DNA of 64,000 nt. Source: Streptomyces specialis. Its GTDB lineage: Bacteria; Actinomycetota; Actinomycetes; Streptomycetales; Streptomycetaceae. Positions within the stretch are counted from its first letter, which is position 1; every line of letters begins with the position of its first letter. The stretch spans positions 1 to 64,000 of the forward strand of contig NZ_LN929769.1 of NCBI RefSeq assembly GCF_001493375.1, read 5' to 3'. Position numbers and translations under genes: made by a program. Below are positions 52,732 to 62,681 of the stretch, one piece after another. A model generated the notes under the pieces. It did no database searches and was not told the DNA's origin. It saw nothing but the letters and a program-made list of their open reading frames with translations.

Positions 52732-53207
52732 CGGCCGCGGCTCCACACGCCCGACTTGCCCCCGGTCTTCTCCTCGACCCGCACGTCCGAGATGACCGCG
52801 CCCTTGTCGACCGCCTTCACCATGTCCACGACCGTCAGCGCGGCGACGCTGACGGCTGTCAGCGCCTCCATCTCCACGCCCGTCCGGTCCGTCGTCCGCA
52901 CCGTCGCGGTGATCTCCACCGCGTCGTCGGCGACGGTCAGGTCCACCGTCACCCCGGACACGGCCAGCGGATGGCAGAGCGGGATGAGGTCGGGGGTGCG
53001 CTTGGCGCCCATGATGCCGGCGATCCTGGCCGTGGCCAGGGCGTCGCCCTTCGGCACGCCCTCGCCGCGCAGCAGCTCGATCACGGCCGGGGTGACGAGC
53101 ACCCGGCCGCTGGCCGTGGCGGTGCGCGCGGTGACGTCCTTGCCGGACACGTCGACCATCCGGGCGGCTCCCGAGCCGTCGAGATGGGTGAGGTGCGGGG
53201 TGCTCAT
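52728..53207 (-). CDS. moaC: Cyclic pyranopterin monophosphate synthase MoaC
   Basis: The 159-residue protein has [51 protein letters not shown] and [20 protein letters not shown], the MoaC active-site motifs. It converts the MoaA product to cyclic pyranopterin monophosphate, the second half of the first step in molybdenum cofactor synthesis. Length is that of the family. Confidence 0.97.
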   Translation of the reverse strand: MSTPHLTHLDGSGAARMVDVSGKDVTARTATASGRVLVTPAVIELLRGEGVPKGDALATARIAGIMGAKRTPDLIPLCHPLAVSGVTVDLTVADDAVEITATVRTTDRTGVEMEALTAVSVAALTVVDMVKAVDKGAVISDVRVEEKTGGKSGVWSRGR

Positions 53208-53229
53208 GAGCAGCTACGGTACCCCTCGC

Positions 53230-54503
53230 TCAGCCGAGCAGCACCACCGTCATCTCGGCACCGGCGGCGGCCTCGGTCACGTTCTCGGGGATCTCGATCA
53301 GCGCGTCCGCCCCCGCCAGCGCGGCCATCAGGTGGGAGCCGGCGCCGCCGACCGGGCGGACGGTGCCCTCGGCGGGCGCGTAAGCGCCGCGCAGGAACTG
53401 CCGCCGGCCCGGGGGCGACGACAGCGGGGCGTCCGTCTCCAGCCGGGCCCGTACGCGCGGCCGGTGCAGCGCCGTCCCGTCGTGGCCCGCCATGGCCCGC
53501 AGCGCCGGGCGGACGAACAGCTCGAACGAGACGTAGGCGCTGACCGGGTTGCCCGGCAGGGCGAACAACGGGGTGCGGGCGGCGCCGATCAGGCCGAAGC
53601 CCTGCGGCTTGCCGGGCTGCATGGCCAGCCGCCGGAAGTCGACGTCGCCGGTCAGTGCCTCCTTGACCACGTCGTACGCCCCGACGCTGACGCCGCCGCT
53701 GGTGACGACGAGGTCGGCGCGGATCAACTGGTCCTCCAGCGCCGCCCGCAGCGTCTCCGCGTCGTCGGCGACGGCCGCCGCGCGGTACGCGACCGCTCCG
53801 GCGGTCTCGCGGCGGCGGTCAGCATGTAGCTGTTGGAGTCGTGGATCCGGCCGGGGCCGAGCGGCTCGCCCGGCGGGGTCAGTTCGCTGCCCGTGGACAG
53901 CACGACGACCCGTGGCCTGGGGCGCACGAGGATGGTCGCGCGCCCCAGGGCGGCGAGCAGGCCGATCTGCGGCGGCCCGAGGACCGTACCGGCCGTGAGC
54001 GCCAGGGCCCCGGCGGGCGCGTCGCTGCCGCGCCCCCGGATGTGGGCGCCCTCGGCGGCCGGCCGGAAGACGCGCACCTCGCCCCCGCCGCCCCGGACGG
54101 CCGAGGCGGCGTGCATGGAGTCGACCGGGCCGCCGCCCCGGCCGCCGTCGGTCCACTCGACCGGGACGACGGCCTGCGCGCCGGGCGGTACGGGCGCGCC
54201 GGTCATGATGCGGGCGGCCTGTCCGGGGAAGAGCGTCGGCAGGTCGCCGCCGCCGGCCGCGATGTCCCCGACGACGGAGAGGACGGACGGCCACTCGCGG
54301 GTGGCGCCCTCCACGTCCGCGACCCGGACCGCGTAGCCGTCCATGGAGCTGTTGTCGAACGGCGGCAGCGGGGCGGGCACGACGACGTCCTCGGTGAGCA
54401 CGCAGCCGGACGCGTCGAGCAGGGGCAGCTCGATGGGCTCCAGCGGCCTGACCGCCCGCAGGATGTCGGCGAGGTGCTCGTCCACCGACCAGATGTCAGT
54501 CAA
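53230..54503 (-). CDS. glp: Gephyrin-like molybdopterin molybdotransferase (MoeA/Glp), frameshifted
   Basis: The N-terminal half from 54503 carries SMDGYAVRV, AARIMTGAPVPPGA, GGGRGGGPV-type loop and VVLSTGSEL. The C-terminal half carries VVTSGGVSVGAYDVVKEAL, MQPGKPQGFG and LFALPGNPVSAYVSFELFV. The frames meet near 53812 in gccgccgcg repeats (SYMLTAA in one, ETAGAVAYRA in the other). One missing or extra base in the repeat is most likely an assembly error, as all other codons are family-typical. It inserts molybdate into adenylated molybdopterin. It overlaps galU by 8 bp. Confidence 0.88.
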
Positions 54504-55407
54504 CGTGCGGCATCTCCTCGTTCACGTACTGCCGCAGCCAGGACCTGAACTCCGGGCCGAGGTCGGGGCGTTCGCAGGCGAGCCGGACGATGGACCGCAG
54601 GTAGTCGGCGCGGTCGCCGGTGTCGTAGCGGCGGCCCTTGAAGACGACGCCGTGCACCGGGCCGCCGAGGGCGGGGTCGCCGGCCATGGCCTGGAGCGCG
54701 TCGGTGAGCTGGATCTCGCCGCCGCGGCCGGGCGGGGTCTTGTCGAGCACCTCGAAGATCCCGGCGTCCAGCACGTACCGCCCGATGATGGCCAGGTTGC
54801 TGGGGGCGTCCGCCGCGTCGGGCTTCTCGACGAGGCCGGTGACGCGCAGCACGCCGTCCGCGACGGGATCGACGGAGGCGGCGCCGTAGAGGTGGATCTG
54901 CTCCGGGTCGACCTCCATCAGCGCGACGACGGAGCCGCCGTGCTCGGCCTGGACCTCGATCATCTTGGTGAGCAGCGGGTCCCTCGGATCGATCAGGTCG
55001 TCGCCGAGCAGGACGGCGAACGGCTGGTCGCCGACGTGCGGCGCGGCGCACAGGACGGCGTGGCCGAGCCCCTTGGGGTCGCCCTGGCGGACGTAGTGCA
55101 TGGTCGCCAGGGCGGTGGACTGCTGGACGCGGGAGAGCCGCTCGGAGTCGCCCTTGCGGCGCAGGGCGTCCTCCAGCTCGTAGTTGCGGTCGAAGTGGTC
55201 TTCGAGGGGGCGCTTGTTGCGCCCGGTGATCATGAGTACGTCCGTGAGCCCGGCCGCGGTGGCTTCCTCCACCACGTACTGGATCGCGGGTTGGTCGACG
55301 ACCGGCAGCATCTCTTTGGGCGTGGCCTTCGTGGCGGGCAGAAACCGTGTGCCGAGCCCGGCTGCGGGAATGACAGCCTTGCTGATCCGGGGGCGAGGTG
55401 TCGTCAT
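54496..55407 (-). CDS. galU: UTP-glucose-1-phosphate uridylyltransferase
   Basis: The 303-residue enzyme starts at ATG 55407 (MTTPRPRISKAVIPAAGLGT). The nucleotide motif AAGLGTRFLPATKATPKEML, VLLGDDLIDP, VVALMEVDP, TGLVEKPDAADAPSNLAIIG and GRRYDTGDRADYLRSIV are the GalU signatures. The enzyme makes UDP-glucose for cell-wall and trehalose pathways in the cytosol. A divergent promoter region faces the 5-FTHF cyclo-ligase gene. Confidence 0.97.
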   Translation of the reverse strand: MTTPRPRISKAVIPAAGLGTRFLPATKATPKEMLPVVDQPAIQYVVEEATAAGLTDVLMITGRNKRPLEDHFDRNYELEDALRRKGDSERLSRVQQSTALATMHYVRQGDPKGLGHAVLCAAPHVGDQPFAVLLGDDLIDPRDPLLTKMIEVQAEHGGSVVALMEVDPEQIHLYGAASVDPVADGVLRVTGLVEKPDAADAPSNLAIIGRYVLDAGIFEVLDKTPPGRGGEIQLTDALQAMAGDPALGGPVHGVVFKGRRYDTGDRADYLRSIVRLACERPDLGPEFRSWLRQYVNEEMPHVD

Positions 55408-55537
55408 GCCGGTCACTTTATCCACCTGGCACACGGCCACGGAGCACTTTGGAGTTGTGCGTCGTGTTATGAGCGGGTTTGATCTGGCGATGGATATGCG
55501 TACGGGCGAGTATGTGTGAAGGGAGCGAGCGGGCGGC

Positions 55538-56143
55538 GTGGAGGAGACGACGGCACTGAAACGCGAGGTCAGGCGGGATCTGCTGGCGGTGCGCGCGGCC
55601 ATGGCGGACGACGAGGTGGCGCAGGCGTCGGAGGCGCTCGCGCGGCGGGCGCTTCAGATGCCGGAGCTGGCCGGGGCGGGGACGGTCGCGGCGTACGTGT
55701 CGATGGGTCACGAGCCCGGGACCACCGGGCTGCTGGCCGCGCTGCGGGAGCGCGGCGCGCGGGTGCTGCTGCCGGTGCTGCTGGAGGACGACGACCTGGA
55801 CTGGGCCGAGTACGAGGGGCCGGGGCGGCTGGTGGAGGCCGAGCGCGGCGGCGGCCGGATCAGGCTGCTGGAGCCGGCCGGGCCGCGGCTGGGCCGCGAG
55901 GCGGTGACCGGGGCGGACGTGGTGCTGCTGCCCGGTCTGGCGGTGGACCGGCGCGGTGTCCGGATGGGGCGGGGCGGCGGCAGCTTCGACCGGGTGCTGG
56001 CCAGGCTGGCGGCCTCGGGCGCGGAGCCGGCGCTGGTGGCGCTGGTCTACGGGCACGAGGTGGTCGAGGAGCTGCCGCGCGAGCCGCACGACCGGCCGGT
56101 GCACGCCGCCGTGACGCCGGAGGACGTGCACCGGTTCCGCTGA
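55538..56143 (+). CDS. 5-formyltetrahydrofolate cyclo-ligase
   Basis: The 201-residue protein has an N-terminal basic KREVRRDLLAVRAA, the ATP-binding TVAAYVSMGHEPG, the central LLPVLLEDDDLDWAEYEG, and the C-terminal GLAVDRRGVRMGRGGGSFDR (G-x-GxGGGxYD). It converts 5-formyl-THF to 5,10-methenyl-THF using ATP. GTG 55538 starts it, and the neighbour galU is divergent. Confidence 0.95.
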   Translation: MEETTALKREVRRDLLAVRAAMADDEVAQASEALARRALQMPELAGAGTVAAYVSMGHEPGTTGLLAALRERGARVLLPVLLEDDDLDWAEYEGPGRLVEAERGGGRIRLLEPAGPRLGREAVTGADVVLLPGLAVDRRGVRMGRGGGSFDRVLARLAASGAEPALVALVYGHEVVEELPREPHDRPVHAAVTPEDVHRFR

Positions 56144-56176
56144 GGGGCCGGGAGAGCGGTTCGGCGGGCGGGCCGC

Positions 56177-58903
56177 TCAGGGGGTGAGCGTGAGCGTGTG
56201 CTCGGCGCGCTCCTGGACGGCTTCCTCGCCGTAGGCCCACGGCAGGTACTCGCCGTTGGCCCACAGGTCGGTCTGGTCGGTGTAGTTGGTGTGGTAGGCG
56301 TGGCCGGAGGCGCCGGTGAGGTTGATCCACAGCGACTCGTCGAAGTCCGCCAGGCTGATGATCATCCGCATGGACGGCACCCAGGTGATGTCGTAGCCGC
56401 CGGCCGCGTTCCATCCGGTGGCGTCGACCGCGTCGCTGCCGCCCGCCAGCTCCCACGGGCCCCGGTTGAGCAGCCACTGGACGGGACCCGGGCCTTCTTC
56501 GCCGAGTGTCTGGTTGTTGAGCATCAGCCGGTGCAGGCGGCCCCAGCTCCAGGTGTCGATGTCCTTGCCCAGCTCGGCGGTCAGCTCCCAGCGGGCGTCG
56601 CGCAGGGCCCGGGCGAGCAGCTCGTCGCGGTTGTCGGCGGCGGGCCGGCCGTCGGCGGCGGGCGTGGACCACCAGTCGTTCTCCGGGTCCTCCAGCAGGC
56701 CCCGGACGACCTCGAACCACCGGTCCCCGCCGTCCGGTTGAGCGGTGCCGGGGGAACGTTCACCGCACTCGGTGATCATCCGGTCCTCGCCGTCCGGGTT
56801 CTCCAGCGGCTGGGAGTCGTCGGCCGGGGGGACGCGCAGGCACTGGCCCTCGACGCGCAGTTCCTTGGGCATCTTGTTGCCGAACGCGAGCAGCAGCAGG
56901 TTCCGCCAGACCGCGTTGTAGTAGGCGGCGGCGGGGGAGTCGGCGTCCTGGCTGTAGTCCCAGCCCTCCAGCAGCTCCTGCGCCTCGCGGATGTACGGGT
57001 CGTCGATGTCGATGTTGAGCAGGTGCGGGACGAGGACCTCGGCCATCTCGTTGTGGTTGTCGAGCTGGATGGACTGCATGTCGCCCATCGAGATCTTGCC
57101 GCCGTCCTCGATGGTGTCCTGGATCAGCTCCTCGATCCGCCCGCTGCGCGTGCCGTAACTCCAGTCGTCCGTCAGGGTGTACGCGTACTGGCTCTCGTCG
57201 ATCACGGCCTGGTTGGCGGTGACGATGTAGCCGCGTTCGGGGTTCAGCTCCCAGGGGAGCTCCTCCTGCGGGATGTAACCGGTCCAGTCGTACGCCGAGT
57301 CCCAGCCGGGCGACGGGTAACGGCCGTCGCCCTCGCCGCGGATGGGGATGAGGCCGGGGGCCTGGTAGCCGATGTTGCCCTCGGTGTCGGCGTAGATCAG
57401 GTTCTGCGAGGGGACGGCGAAGTCTTGGGCCGCCGTGCGGAATTCCTCCCAGCCGCCGGCCGCGTCCACGGCGAAGATGGCGTCCATGGTCCTGGACGGT
57501 TCCAGCGCGGTCCAGGTGAGCGAGACGGCGTAGCCCTCGCCCCGGTCAGGGGCGGAGGAGTCGACGGGGGCGCTGTCGCCGACGTCGGCGAACTCCTCCT
57601 CACGGTCGGAGATGATCGGGCCGTTCCCGGTCTCCCGGACGGTGATCTCCCGTGGCTCGCCGCCGGCGACGTTGATGGTCTCCGTCCGCGTCTCGTAGGG
57701 CACTTGCTCGCCGTCGCGCAGGTAGTTGCCGTCGTCCAGCTTCTCCAGCCGGAGGTCGGTGACGTCGGCGCCGAGGTTGGTCAGGCCCCAGGCGATGTCC
57801 TGGTTGTGGCCGACGACGACGCCGGGCAGGCCGGAGAACGTGAAGCCGGAGACGTCGAACGGGCACGCGGCGGTGACCTCGTTGCAGTGCAGGCCCATCT
57901 GGTACCAGACGCCGGGCAACGAGGGCGACAGGTGCGGGTCGTTGGCCAGCAGGGGTTCGCCGGTCGTGGTGAAGTCGCCGGAGACGACCCAGGAGTTGGA
58001 GCCGATGCCGCTGCCGTTGGTGCCGAGGAGGGCGGGGATCTCGTCCAGGCTCTCGGCGACGGCGGCGAGTTGGGTCGAGGCGTCGTTGAACACGCCCTCG
58101 ATCTCGCCCGCTTCACCGGTCCCGCCCGCTTCACCGGTCCCGCCGGTTTCGCCGGTGAGGTCCTGGCCGGGCGGGAGTTCGGTGCCGGTGCCGTTCTCCC
58201 GGACGATGGGCGCGTTGCGGTCGTACGGGTACGGCGGGTACAGCTCCTCGATCTCCTCCGGGCCCAGCCGCTCGGCGAGCAGCGAACGGTCGATCTCCTC
58301 CTGCATGTTGCCGCGCAGGTCCCAGGCCATGGCCTTCAGCCAGGCCACGGAGTCCACCGGGTGCCACGGCTCCGGCTCGTAGTCGTTGACGAAGCCGAGC
58401 GCGGCGTACTCGACGGACAGCTCCTCGCCGCTGTGCTCGGCGAGGTAGGCGTTGACGCCGTCGGTGTACGCCTGGAGGTAGGCCCGGGTCTCCTCGGAGA
58501 GCAGTTCGTCGTACTCCTCCTGGGCCACGTCGTGCCAGCCCAGCGTGCGCAGGAACGCGTCGGTCTCGACCTGGTCCTCGCCGAACATCTCCGACAGCCG
58601 CCCGGACGTCATGTGCCGGCGCACGTCCATCTCCCAGAAACGGTCCTGGGCGTGCACGTAGCCCTGCGCGCGGAAGAGGTCCTCCGCGTCGTCCGCGTAG
58701 AGCTGCGGGATGCCGTTCGCGTCGCGCAGGACCGTGACCGGGGCGGACATGCCCGCGACCGCGATCTCCCCGGAGACCTGCGGGAAGGAGGCCCGCACGG
58801 TGCTGATGCTCCAGTAGGCGCCGTAGCCGAGACCGGCCACGAGCAGCAGAACGAGCGAGATCACGATCAGACGACCGCGTCGCCTGGTCTTCTTGGCGGG
58901 CAT
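56177..58903 (-). CDS. Penicillin-acylase-family (Ntn hydrolase) secreted or membrane-anchored enzyme
   Basis: The 908-residue protein has an N-terminal basic KKTRRRGR and a hydrophobic anchor (residues about 12-32), then GEIAVAGMSAPVTVLRDANG and AQGYVHAQDRFWEMDVRRHM. The Ntn nucleophile is the Ser in GSNSWVVSG, at the junction that is cleaved to form the alpha and beta chains. PGLIPIRGEGDGRYP, NQAVIDESQYAYTLTDDWSY and AYHTNYTDQTDLW are family motifs. The enzyme cleaves amide bonds of acylated substrates such as homoserine lactones or beta-lactams; the substrate here is unknown. A Gly/Thr/Glu-rich linker (GETGGTGEAGGTGEAGE) near residue 257 is encoded by a small repeat. Confidence 0.92.
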   Translation of the reverse strand: MPAKKTRRRGRLIVISLVLLLVAGLGYGAYWSISTVRASFPQVSGEIAVAGMSAPVTVLRDANGIPQLYADDAEDLFRAQGYVHAQDRFWEMDVRRHMTSGRLSEMFGEDQVETDAFLRTLGWHDVAQEEYDELLSEETRAYLQAYTDGVNAYLAEHSGEELSVEYAALGFVNDYEPEPWHPVDSVAWLKAMAWDLRGNMQEEIDRSLLAERLGPEEIEELYPPYPYDRNAPIVRENGTGTELPPGQDLTGETGGTGEAGGTGEAGEIEGVFNDASTQLAAVAESLDEIPALLGTNGSGIGSNSWVVSGDFTTTGEPLLANDPHLSPSLPGVWYQMGLHCNEVTAACPFDVSGFTFSGLPGVVVGHNQDIAWGLTNLGADVTDLRLEKLDDGNYLRDGEQVPYETRTETINVAGGEPREITVRETGNGPIISDREEEFADVGDSAPVDSSAPDRGEGYAVSLTWTALEPSRTMDAIFAVDAAGGWEEFRTAAQDFAVPSQNLIYADTEGNIGYQAPGLIPIRGEGDGRYPSPGWDSAYDWTGYIPQEELPWELNPERGYIVTANQAVIDESQYAYTLTDDWSYGTRSGRIEELIQDTIEDGGKISMGDMQSIQLDNHNEMAEVLVPHLLNIDIDDPYIREAQELLEGWDYSQDADSPAAAYYNAVWRNLLLLAFGNKMPKELRVEGQCLRVPPADDSQPLENPDGEDRMITECGERSPGTAQPDGGDRWFEVVRGLLEDPENDWWSTPAADGRPAADNRDELLARALRDARWELTAELGKDIDTWSWGRLHRLMLNNQTLGEEGPGPVQWLLNRGPWELAGGSDAVDATGWNAAGGYDITWVPSMRMIISLADFDESLWINLTGASGHAYHTNYTDQTDLWANGEYLPWAYGEEAVQERAEHTLTLTP

Positions 58904-59082
58904 CTGCGTCCTTCACAGGGCAGCTTGGAAGTTGGAAGCAACCATAGACATACGGCCACTGAGGTGAGCCTACGGGGAGTCACGCGCCCAGGCCGCAGCG
59001 TTCATATGATGGTAAATTCACCGCAAACGACGCGAATTGCTCTGCCTGTACGCTGCATCCGTTCCGGAGAGAGGACCCGTCC

Positions 59083-60588
59083 CTGACTGTCGACCGCCTC
59101 AACGAGCTGATGCTCGCCAGCGCCCTCGTCCTCCTGGTGGCGGTCGCGGCCGTCCGGCTGACCTCGCGCACCGGCCTGCCGTCGCTGCTGCTGTACCTGG
59201 CCATCGGCATGGCGCTCGGCCGGGACGGACTGGGTGTCGAGTTCAGCGACGCGGAGCTGACACAGGTGCTGGGCTACGCGGCGCTCGTGGTCATTCTCGC
59301 CGAGGGCGGCCTCGGCACCCGCTGGCGGGAGATCCGCCCGGCCGTCCCGGCCGCCTCGGTGCTGGCCACCGCCGGCGTCGCCGTCAGCGTCGGCGTCACC
59401 GCGACGGCGGCCCACTACCTGGTCGGGCTGAGCTGGCAGTCCTCGCTCATCATCGGCGCGGTGCTCTCCTCCACGGACGCGGCGGCCGTCTTCTCCGTGC
59501 TGCGCCGCGTCCCGCTGCCGCGCCGGCTGAGCGGGGTGCTGGAGGCGGAGTCGGGGTTCAACGACGCGCCCGTGGTCATCCTCGTCGTCGCCTTCTCGGC
59601 GCACGGGCACCCCCTGGAGCACTGGCACGTGCTGCTCGGCGAGATGGTGCTCGAACTCGCCATCGGGCTGGCGGTCGGGCTCGCCGTCGGCAAGCTCGGC
59701 GGGATGGCGCTGCGGCACGTCGCGCTGCCCGCCTCCGGGCTCTACCCGATCGCGGTGCTGGCCCTGACCGTTCTGGCGTACGCCGGGGGCGCGCTGCTGC
59801 ACGGCAGCGGCTTCCTCGCCGTCTACGTGGCGGCCGTCGTCCTCGGCAACGCCCGGCTGCCGCACCGGCCCGCGACGCGCGGCTTCGCGGACGCGGTCGC
59901 GTGGCTGGCGCAGATCGGCCTGTTCGTGCTGCTCGGGCTGCTGGTCGACCCGGACGCCCTGTGGGACAACCTGGGCCCGGCGCTGGTCGTGGGCGGCGCG
60001 CTCACCCTGGTGGCCAGGCCGCTGGCGGTGCTGCTGTGCCTGCTGCCGTTCCGGTGGCCCTGGCAGGAGCACGTGCTGCTGTCGTGGGCAGGGCTGCGCG
60101 GGGCGGTGCCGATCGTGCTGGCCATCATCCCGGTGGTGGCCGGCGCGGAGGACAGCGACCGGATCTTCAGCATCGTCTTCATGCTCGTCGTCGTCTTCAC
60201 GCTGGCACAGGGCCCGACCCTGCCGTGGCTGGCGCGGTGGCTGCGGCTGGGCGACGGCGAGAAGGCCGTCGACGTGGACATCGAGTCCGCGCCGCTCGAC
60301 CGGCTGCGCGGCTACCTGCTGTCCGTGGCGATCCCGGAAGGGTCGCGGATGCACGGCGTCGAGGTGCGGGAGCTGCGGCTCCCGCCCCAGGCCGCCGTCA
60401 CCCTCGTGGTCAGGGAGGACGCCAGCTTCGTCCCGGAGCCGACGACCGTCCTGCGGCGCGGGGACGAGCTGCTGGTGGTGACGACCGACGAGGTGCGGGA
60501 CGCGGTGGAACGGCGGCTGATCGCGATCGGGCGGGGCGGAAAACTGGCCGAGTGGCTCAGGCCGGGCACCCGGAGCGGGCGCACGTGA
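59083..60588 (+). CDS. CPA1-type cation/proton antiporter (NhaP2/CvrA type)
   Basis: The product has about 501 residues. I place the start at the CTG at 59083, with ggagagagga ending 8 bp upstream; the first ATG (59110) has no ribosome site. About 12 membrane helices are visible (LPSLLLYLAIGMALGRDGLG, SSTDAAAVFSVLRRVPLPRR, GLFVLLGLLVDPDALW, LLSWAGLRGAVPIVLAIIPV). The STDAAAV and ESGFNDAP motifs contain the ion-binding Asp residues. The C-terminal 100 residues form a TrkA_C-like domain (EVRELRLPPQAAVTLVVRED, VLRRGDELLVVTTDEVRDAV). It exchanges K+ or Na+ for protons at the cell membrane. Confidence 0.9.
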   Translation: MTVDRLNELMLASALVLLVAVAAVRLTSRTGLPSLLLYLAIGMALGRDGLGVEFSDAELTQVLGYAALVVILAEGGLGTRWREIRPAVPAASVLATAGVAVSVGVTATAAHYLVGLSWQSSLIIGAVLSSTDAAAVFSVLRRVPLPRRLSGVLEAESGFNDAPVVILVVAFSAHGHPLEHWHVLLGEMVLELAIGLAVGLAVGKLGGMALRHVALPASGLYPIAVLALTVLAYAGGALLHGSGFLAVYVAAVVLGNARLPHRPATRGFADAVAWLAQIGLFVLLGLLVDPDALWDNLGPALVVGGALTLVARPLAVLLCLLPFRWPWQEHVLLSWAGLRGAVPIVLAIIPVVAGAEDSDRIFSIVFMLVVVFTLAQGPTLPWLARWLRLGDGEKAVDVDIESAPLDRLRGYLLSVAIPEGSRMHGVEVRELRLPPQAAVTLVVREDASFVPEPTTVLRRGDELLVVTTDEVRDAVERRLIAIGRGGKLAEWLRPGTRSGRT

Positions 60589-60685
60589 CGCAGTGCGCGG
60601 ACTCCGGCAGTGGACTTCGGGCCCCGGAATGTTGCACGATGGACCGTCGTTAGCACTCCATGACCTTGAGTGCCAGGAGGATGAC

Positions 60686-61048
60686 GTGCCGACGTATCAG
60701 TACCAGTGCACCGCATGCCACGAGGGCCTCGAAGTGGTGCAGAAGTTCACCGACGATGCCCTGACGGTGTGCCCCAACTGCGAGGGCCGCCTGAAGAAGG
60801 TGTTCTCGGCGGTCGGCATCGTGTTCAAGGGCTCCGGCTTCTACCGCAACGACAGCCGGAACACCTCGTCGTCCAGCAGCCCGGCGGCCTCGGCCTCCGG
60901 CAAGGCGGGCGAGAAGAAGGGCGACTCGGGCTCGACGTCGGCGCCGTCCACGGCTTCGTCGTCCTCGGCGTCCTCCTCCTCGTCCTCGTCGTCTCCGGCG
61001 TCGTCCTCATCGTCGGCGAGCACCGGCAAGGCCGCGTCCGCCGCATGA
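60686..61048 (+). CDS. FmdB/PF09723-type zinc ribbon protein with Ser-rich tail
   Basis: The 120-residue protein starts at GTG 60686 (caggagg upstream). The zinc ribbon is YQYQCTACHEGLEVVQKF and LTVCPNCEGRLKKVFSAVG with two C-x2-C pairs. The C-terminal half is a long Ser/Ala-rich tail, probably disordered. Its function is not established; it may be regulatory. ATG of the following gene overlaps its stop. Confidence 0.88.
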   Translation: MPTYQYQCTACHEGLEVVQKFTDDALTVCPNCEGRLKKVFSAVGIVFKGSGFYRNDSRNTSSSSSPAASASGKAGEKKGDSGSTSAPSTASSSSASSSSSSSSPASSSSSASTGKAASAA

Positions 61049-61893
61049 GCACGGGCGGCCGGGGCGCCGGCCGGGCCGACATCGGCGTGCTCGGAGGGTC
61101 CGGGTTCTACGCGTTCCTGGACGACGTGACCGAGATCACTGTCGACACGCCCTACGGGCCGCCCAGCGATTCGCTGTTCCTCGGCGAGCTGGGCGGACGG
61201 CGGGTCGCCTTCGTCCCCCGGCACGGCCGGGGTCACCACCTGCCGCCGCACCGCATCAACTACCGCGCCAACCTGTGGGCGCTGCGCTCCCTCGGGGTGC
61301 GGCAGGTCCTCGGGCCGTGCGCGGTCGGCGGGCTGCGCGCCGAGTACGGGCCGGGCACGCTGGTCGTTCCCGATCAGCTCGTGGACCGCACCCGGGGCAG
61401 GCATCAGAGCTTCTACGACGGCGTGCCCCGGCCCGACGGGCAGCAGCCCAAGGTCGTGCACGTCTCGTTCGCCGACCCGTACTGCCCGACCGGACGCGCC
61501 GTCGCGCTGGCCACCGCCCGGGAGCGGGAGTGGGACGCGGTGGACGGCGGCACCATGGTCGTCATCGAGGGACCGCGCTTCTCCACCCGCGCCGAGTCCC
61601 GGTGGCACGCCGCCCAGGGCTGGTCCGTGGTCGGGATGACCGGGCACCCGGAGGCCGTTCTCGCCCGTGAGCTGGAGCTGTGCTACACGTCGCTGGCCCT
61701 GGTCACGGACCTGGACGCGGGCGCCGAGGCCGGCGAGGGCGTCTCGCACGCCGAGGTGCTCGAGGTCTTCGCGGAGAACATCGGGCGGCTGCGGACCGTG
61801 CTGTTCGACGTGGTGAGCCGGCTGCCGGAGGAGCGGGACTGCCTGTGCGCGACCGCGCTGGCGGGGCAGGACCTGGGGGTCGACCTCCCGTGA
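61045..61893 (+). CDS. S-methyl-5'-thioadenosine phosphorylase family
   Basis: The 282-residue protein has the phosphate-binding IGVLGGSGFYAFLDDVTEIT, PRHGRGHHLPPHRINYRANL, VVIEGPRFSTRAESRWHAAQ and GMTGHPEAVLARELELCYTS. These are the MTAP/PNP family-2 motifs. It splits methylthioadenosine to adenine and methylthioribose-1-phosphate in methionine salvage. The ATG at 61045 overlaps the stop of the zinc ribbon gene (ATGA). Confidence 0.93.
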   Translation: MSTGGRGAGRADIGVLGGSGFYAFLDDVTEITVDTPYGPPSDSLFLGELGGRRVAFVPRHGRGHHLPPHRINYRANLWALRSLGVRQVLGPCAVGGLRAEYGPGTLVVPDQLVDRTRGRHQSFYDGVPRPDGQQPKVVHVSFADPYCPTGRAVALATAREREWDAVDGGTMVVIEGPRFSTRAESRWHAAQGWSVVGMTGHPEAVLARELELCYTSLALVTDLDAGAEAGEGVSHAEVLEVFAENIGRLRTVLFDVVSRLPEERDCLCATALAGQDLGVDLP

Positions 61894-62018
61894 CGCCGGG
61901 GGCGCCGTGCCGCGGGGCGGCGGGGGGCTTTCACCCGGGCGGGGGGCGGCGGTTTCCACAGGCGCCGGGCTGTCCACAGGGCCCGGCGGGATTGCGTACG
62001 GGCGGGCACGGTGGTGCC

Positions 62019-62576
62019 ATGAACGTCGCTTCCACGGGGGCCGAGCGGTCCCGGCCGCCGTCCCATCCGCCCGTTCCCGCCTTCCCCCCGGTGTGCCCGC
62101 GCGGCGGGCGGTTCCGGCTGCGCCGCCCCGCGCGGCGGCGGCGCCGGGGCCGGGCCGTCGCGCTCGCCGCCGCCGCGCTCGCCCTGGCCCTCGCCGGGCC
62201 CGGCGGGGGCGGCGAGCCCGCCGAGCCGGTCGGGGCGGCGACCGCGACCCGGGTGCGGGAGGGGCCCGCGAGCGCCGCGCCGGACGAGTCGGTGCAGGCG
62301 CCGGTCCGGATCGCCGACGCGGCGGCCGTGCGGCTGCTGCGGCCGGGCGACCGGGTGGACGTGCTGGCCGCCGCCCCGCCGCCGGACGGCGGGAGCGCTT
62401 CCCCGGCGCGTGTCGTCGCCCGGCGGGCGCGGGTGGCCGAGGTGCCCGAGGTGCCCGGCGCGGCCGGGCCGGACGGGGGCGGCGGTGCCCTGGTGGTGCT
62501 GTCCGTCGCGCCCGCCACCGCCGCCGAGCTGGCGGGCGCCGCCGCCGTCGCGGACCTGGCGGTCGTCCGATGGTGA
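62019..62576 (+). CDS. SAF-domain protein (RcpC/CpaB-like)
   Basis: The 185-residue protein has a basic N-terminus and a membrane segment (residues about 48-60, AVALAAAALALALAG), then a SAF-like domain with SVQAPVRIADAAAVRLLRPG and DRVDVLAAAPPP, and the C-terminal LVVLSVAPATAAELAGAAAV. It resembles RcpC/CpaB of Flp pili, but no pilus operon is visible nearby. The same gene lies between the MTAP and mscL genes in other Streptomyces, which I recall but cannot check here. Confidence 0.8.
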   Translation: MNVASTGAERSRPPSHPPVPAFPPVCPRGGRFRLRRPARRRRRGRAVALAAAALALALAGPGGGGEPAEPVGAATATRVREGPASAAPDESVQAPVRIADAAAVRLLRPGDRVDVLAAAPPPDGGSASPARVVARRARVAEVPEVPGAAGPDGGGGALVVLSVAPATAAELAGAAAVADLAVVRW

Positions 62577-62681
62577 GCGGCGCCACCGGAAAGTGGTCAC
62601 CGGATTGGACAGCGCGCCCCGCCCTGTTGCAGCGTGAACCGCTCAGGGAGTGCCGCGACGGCGGCTGCGAGAGGCGGATCG

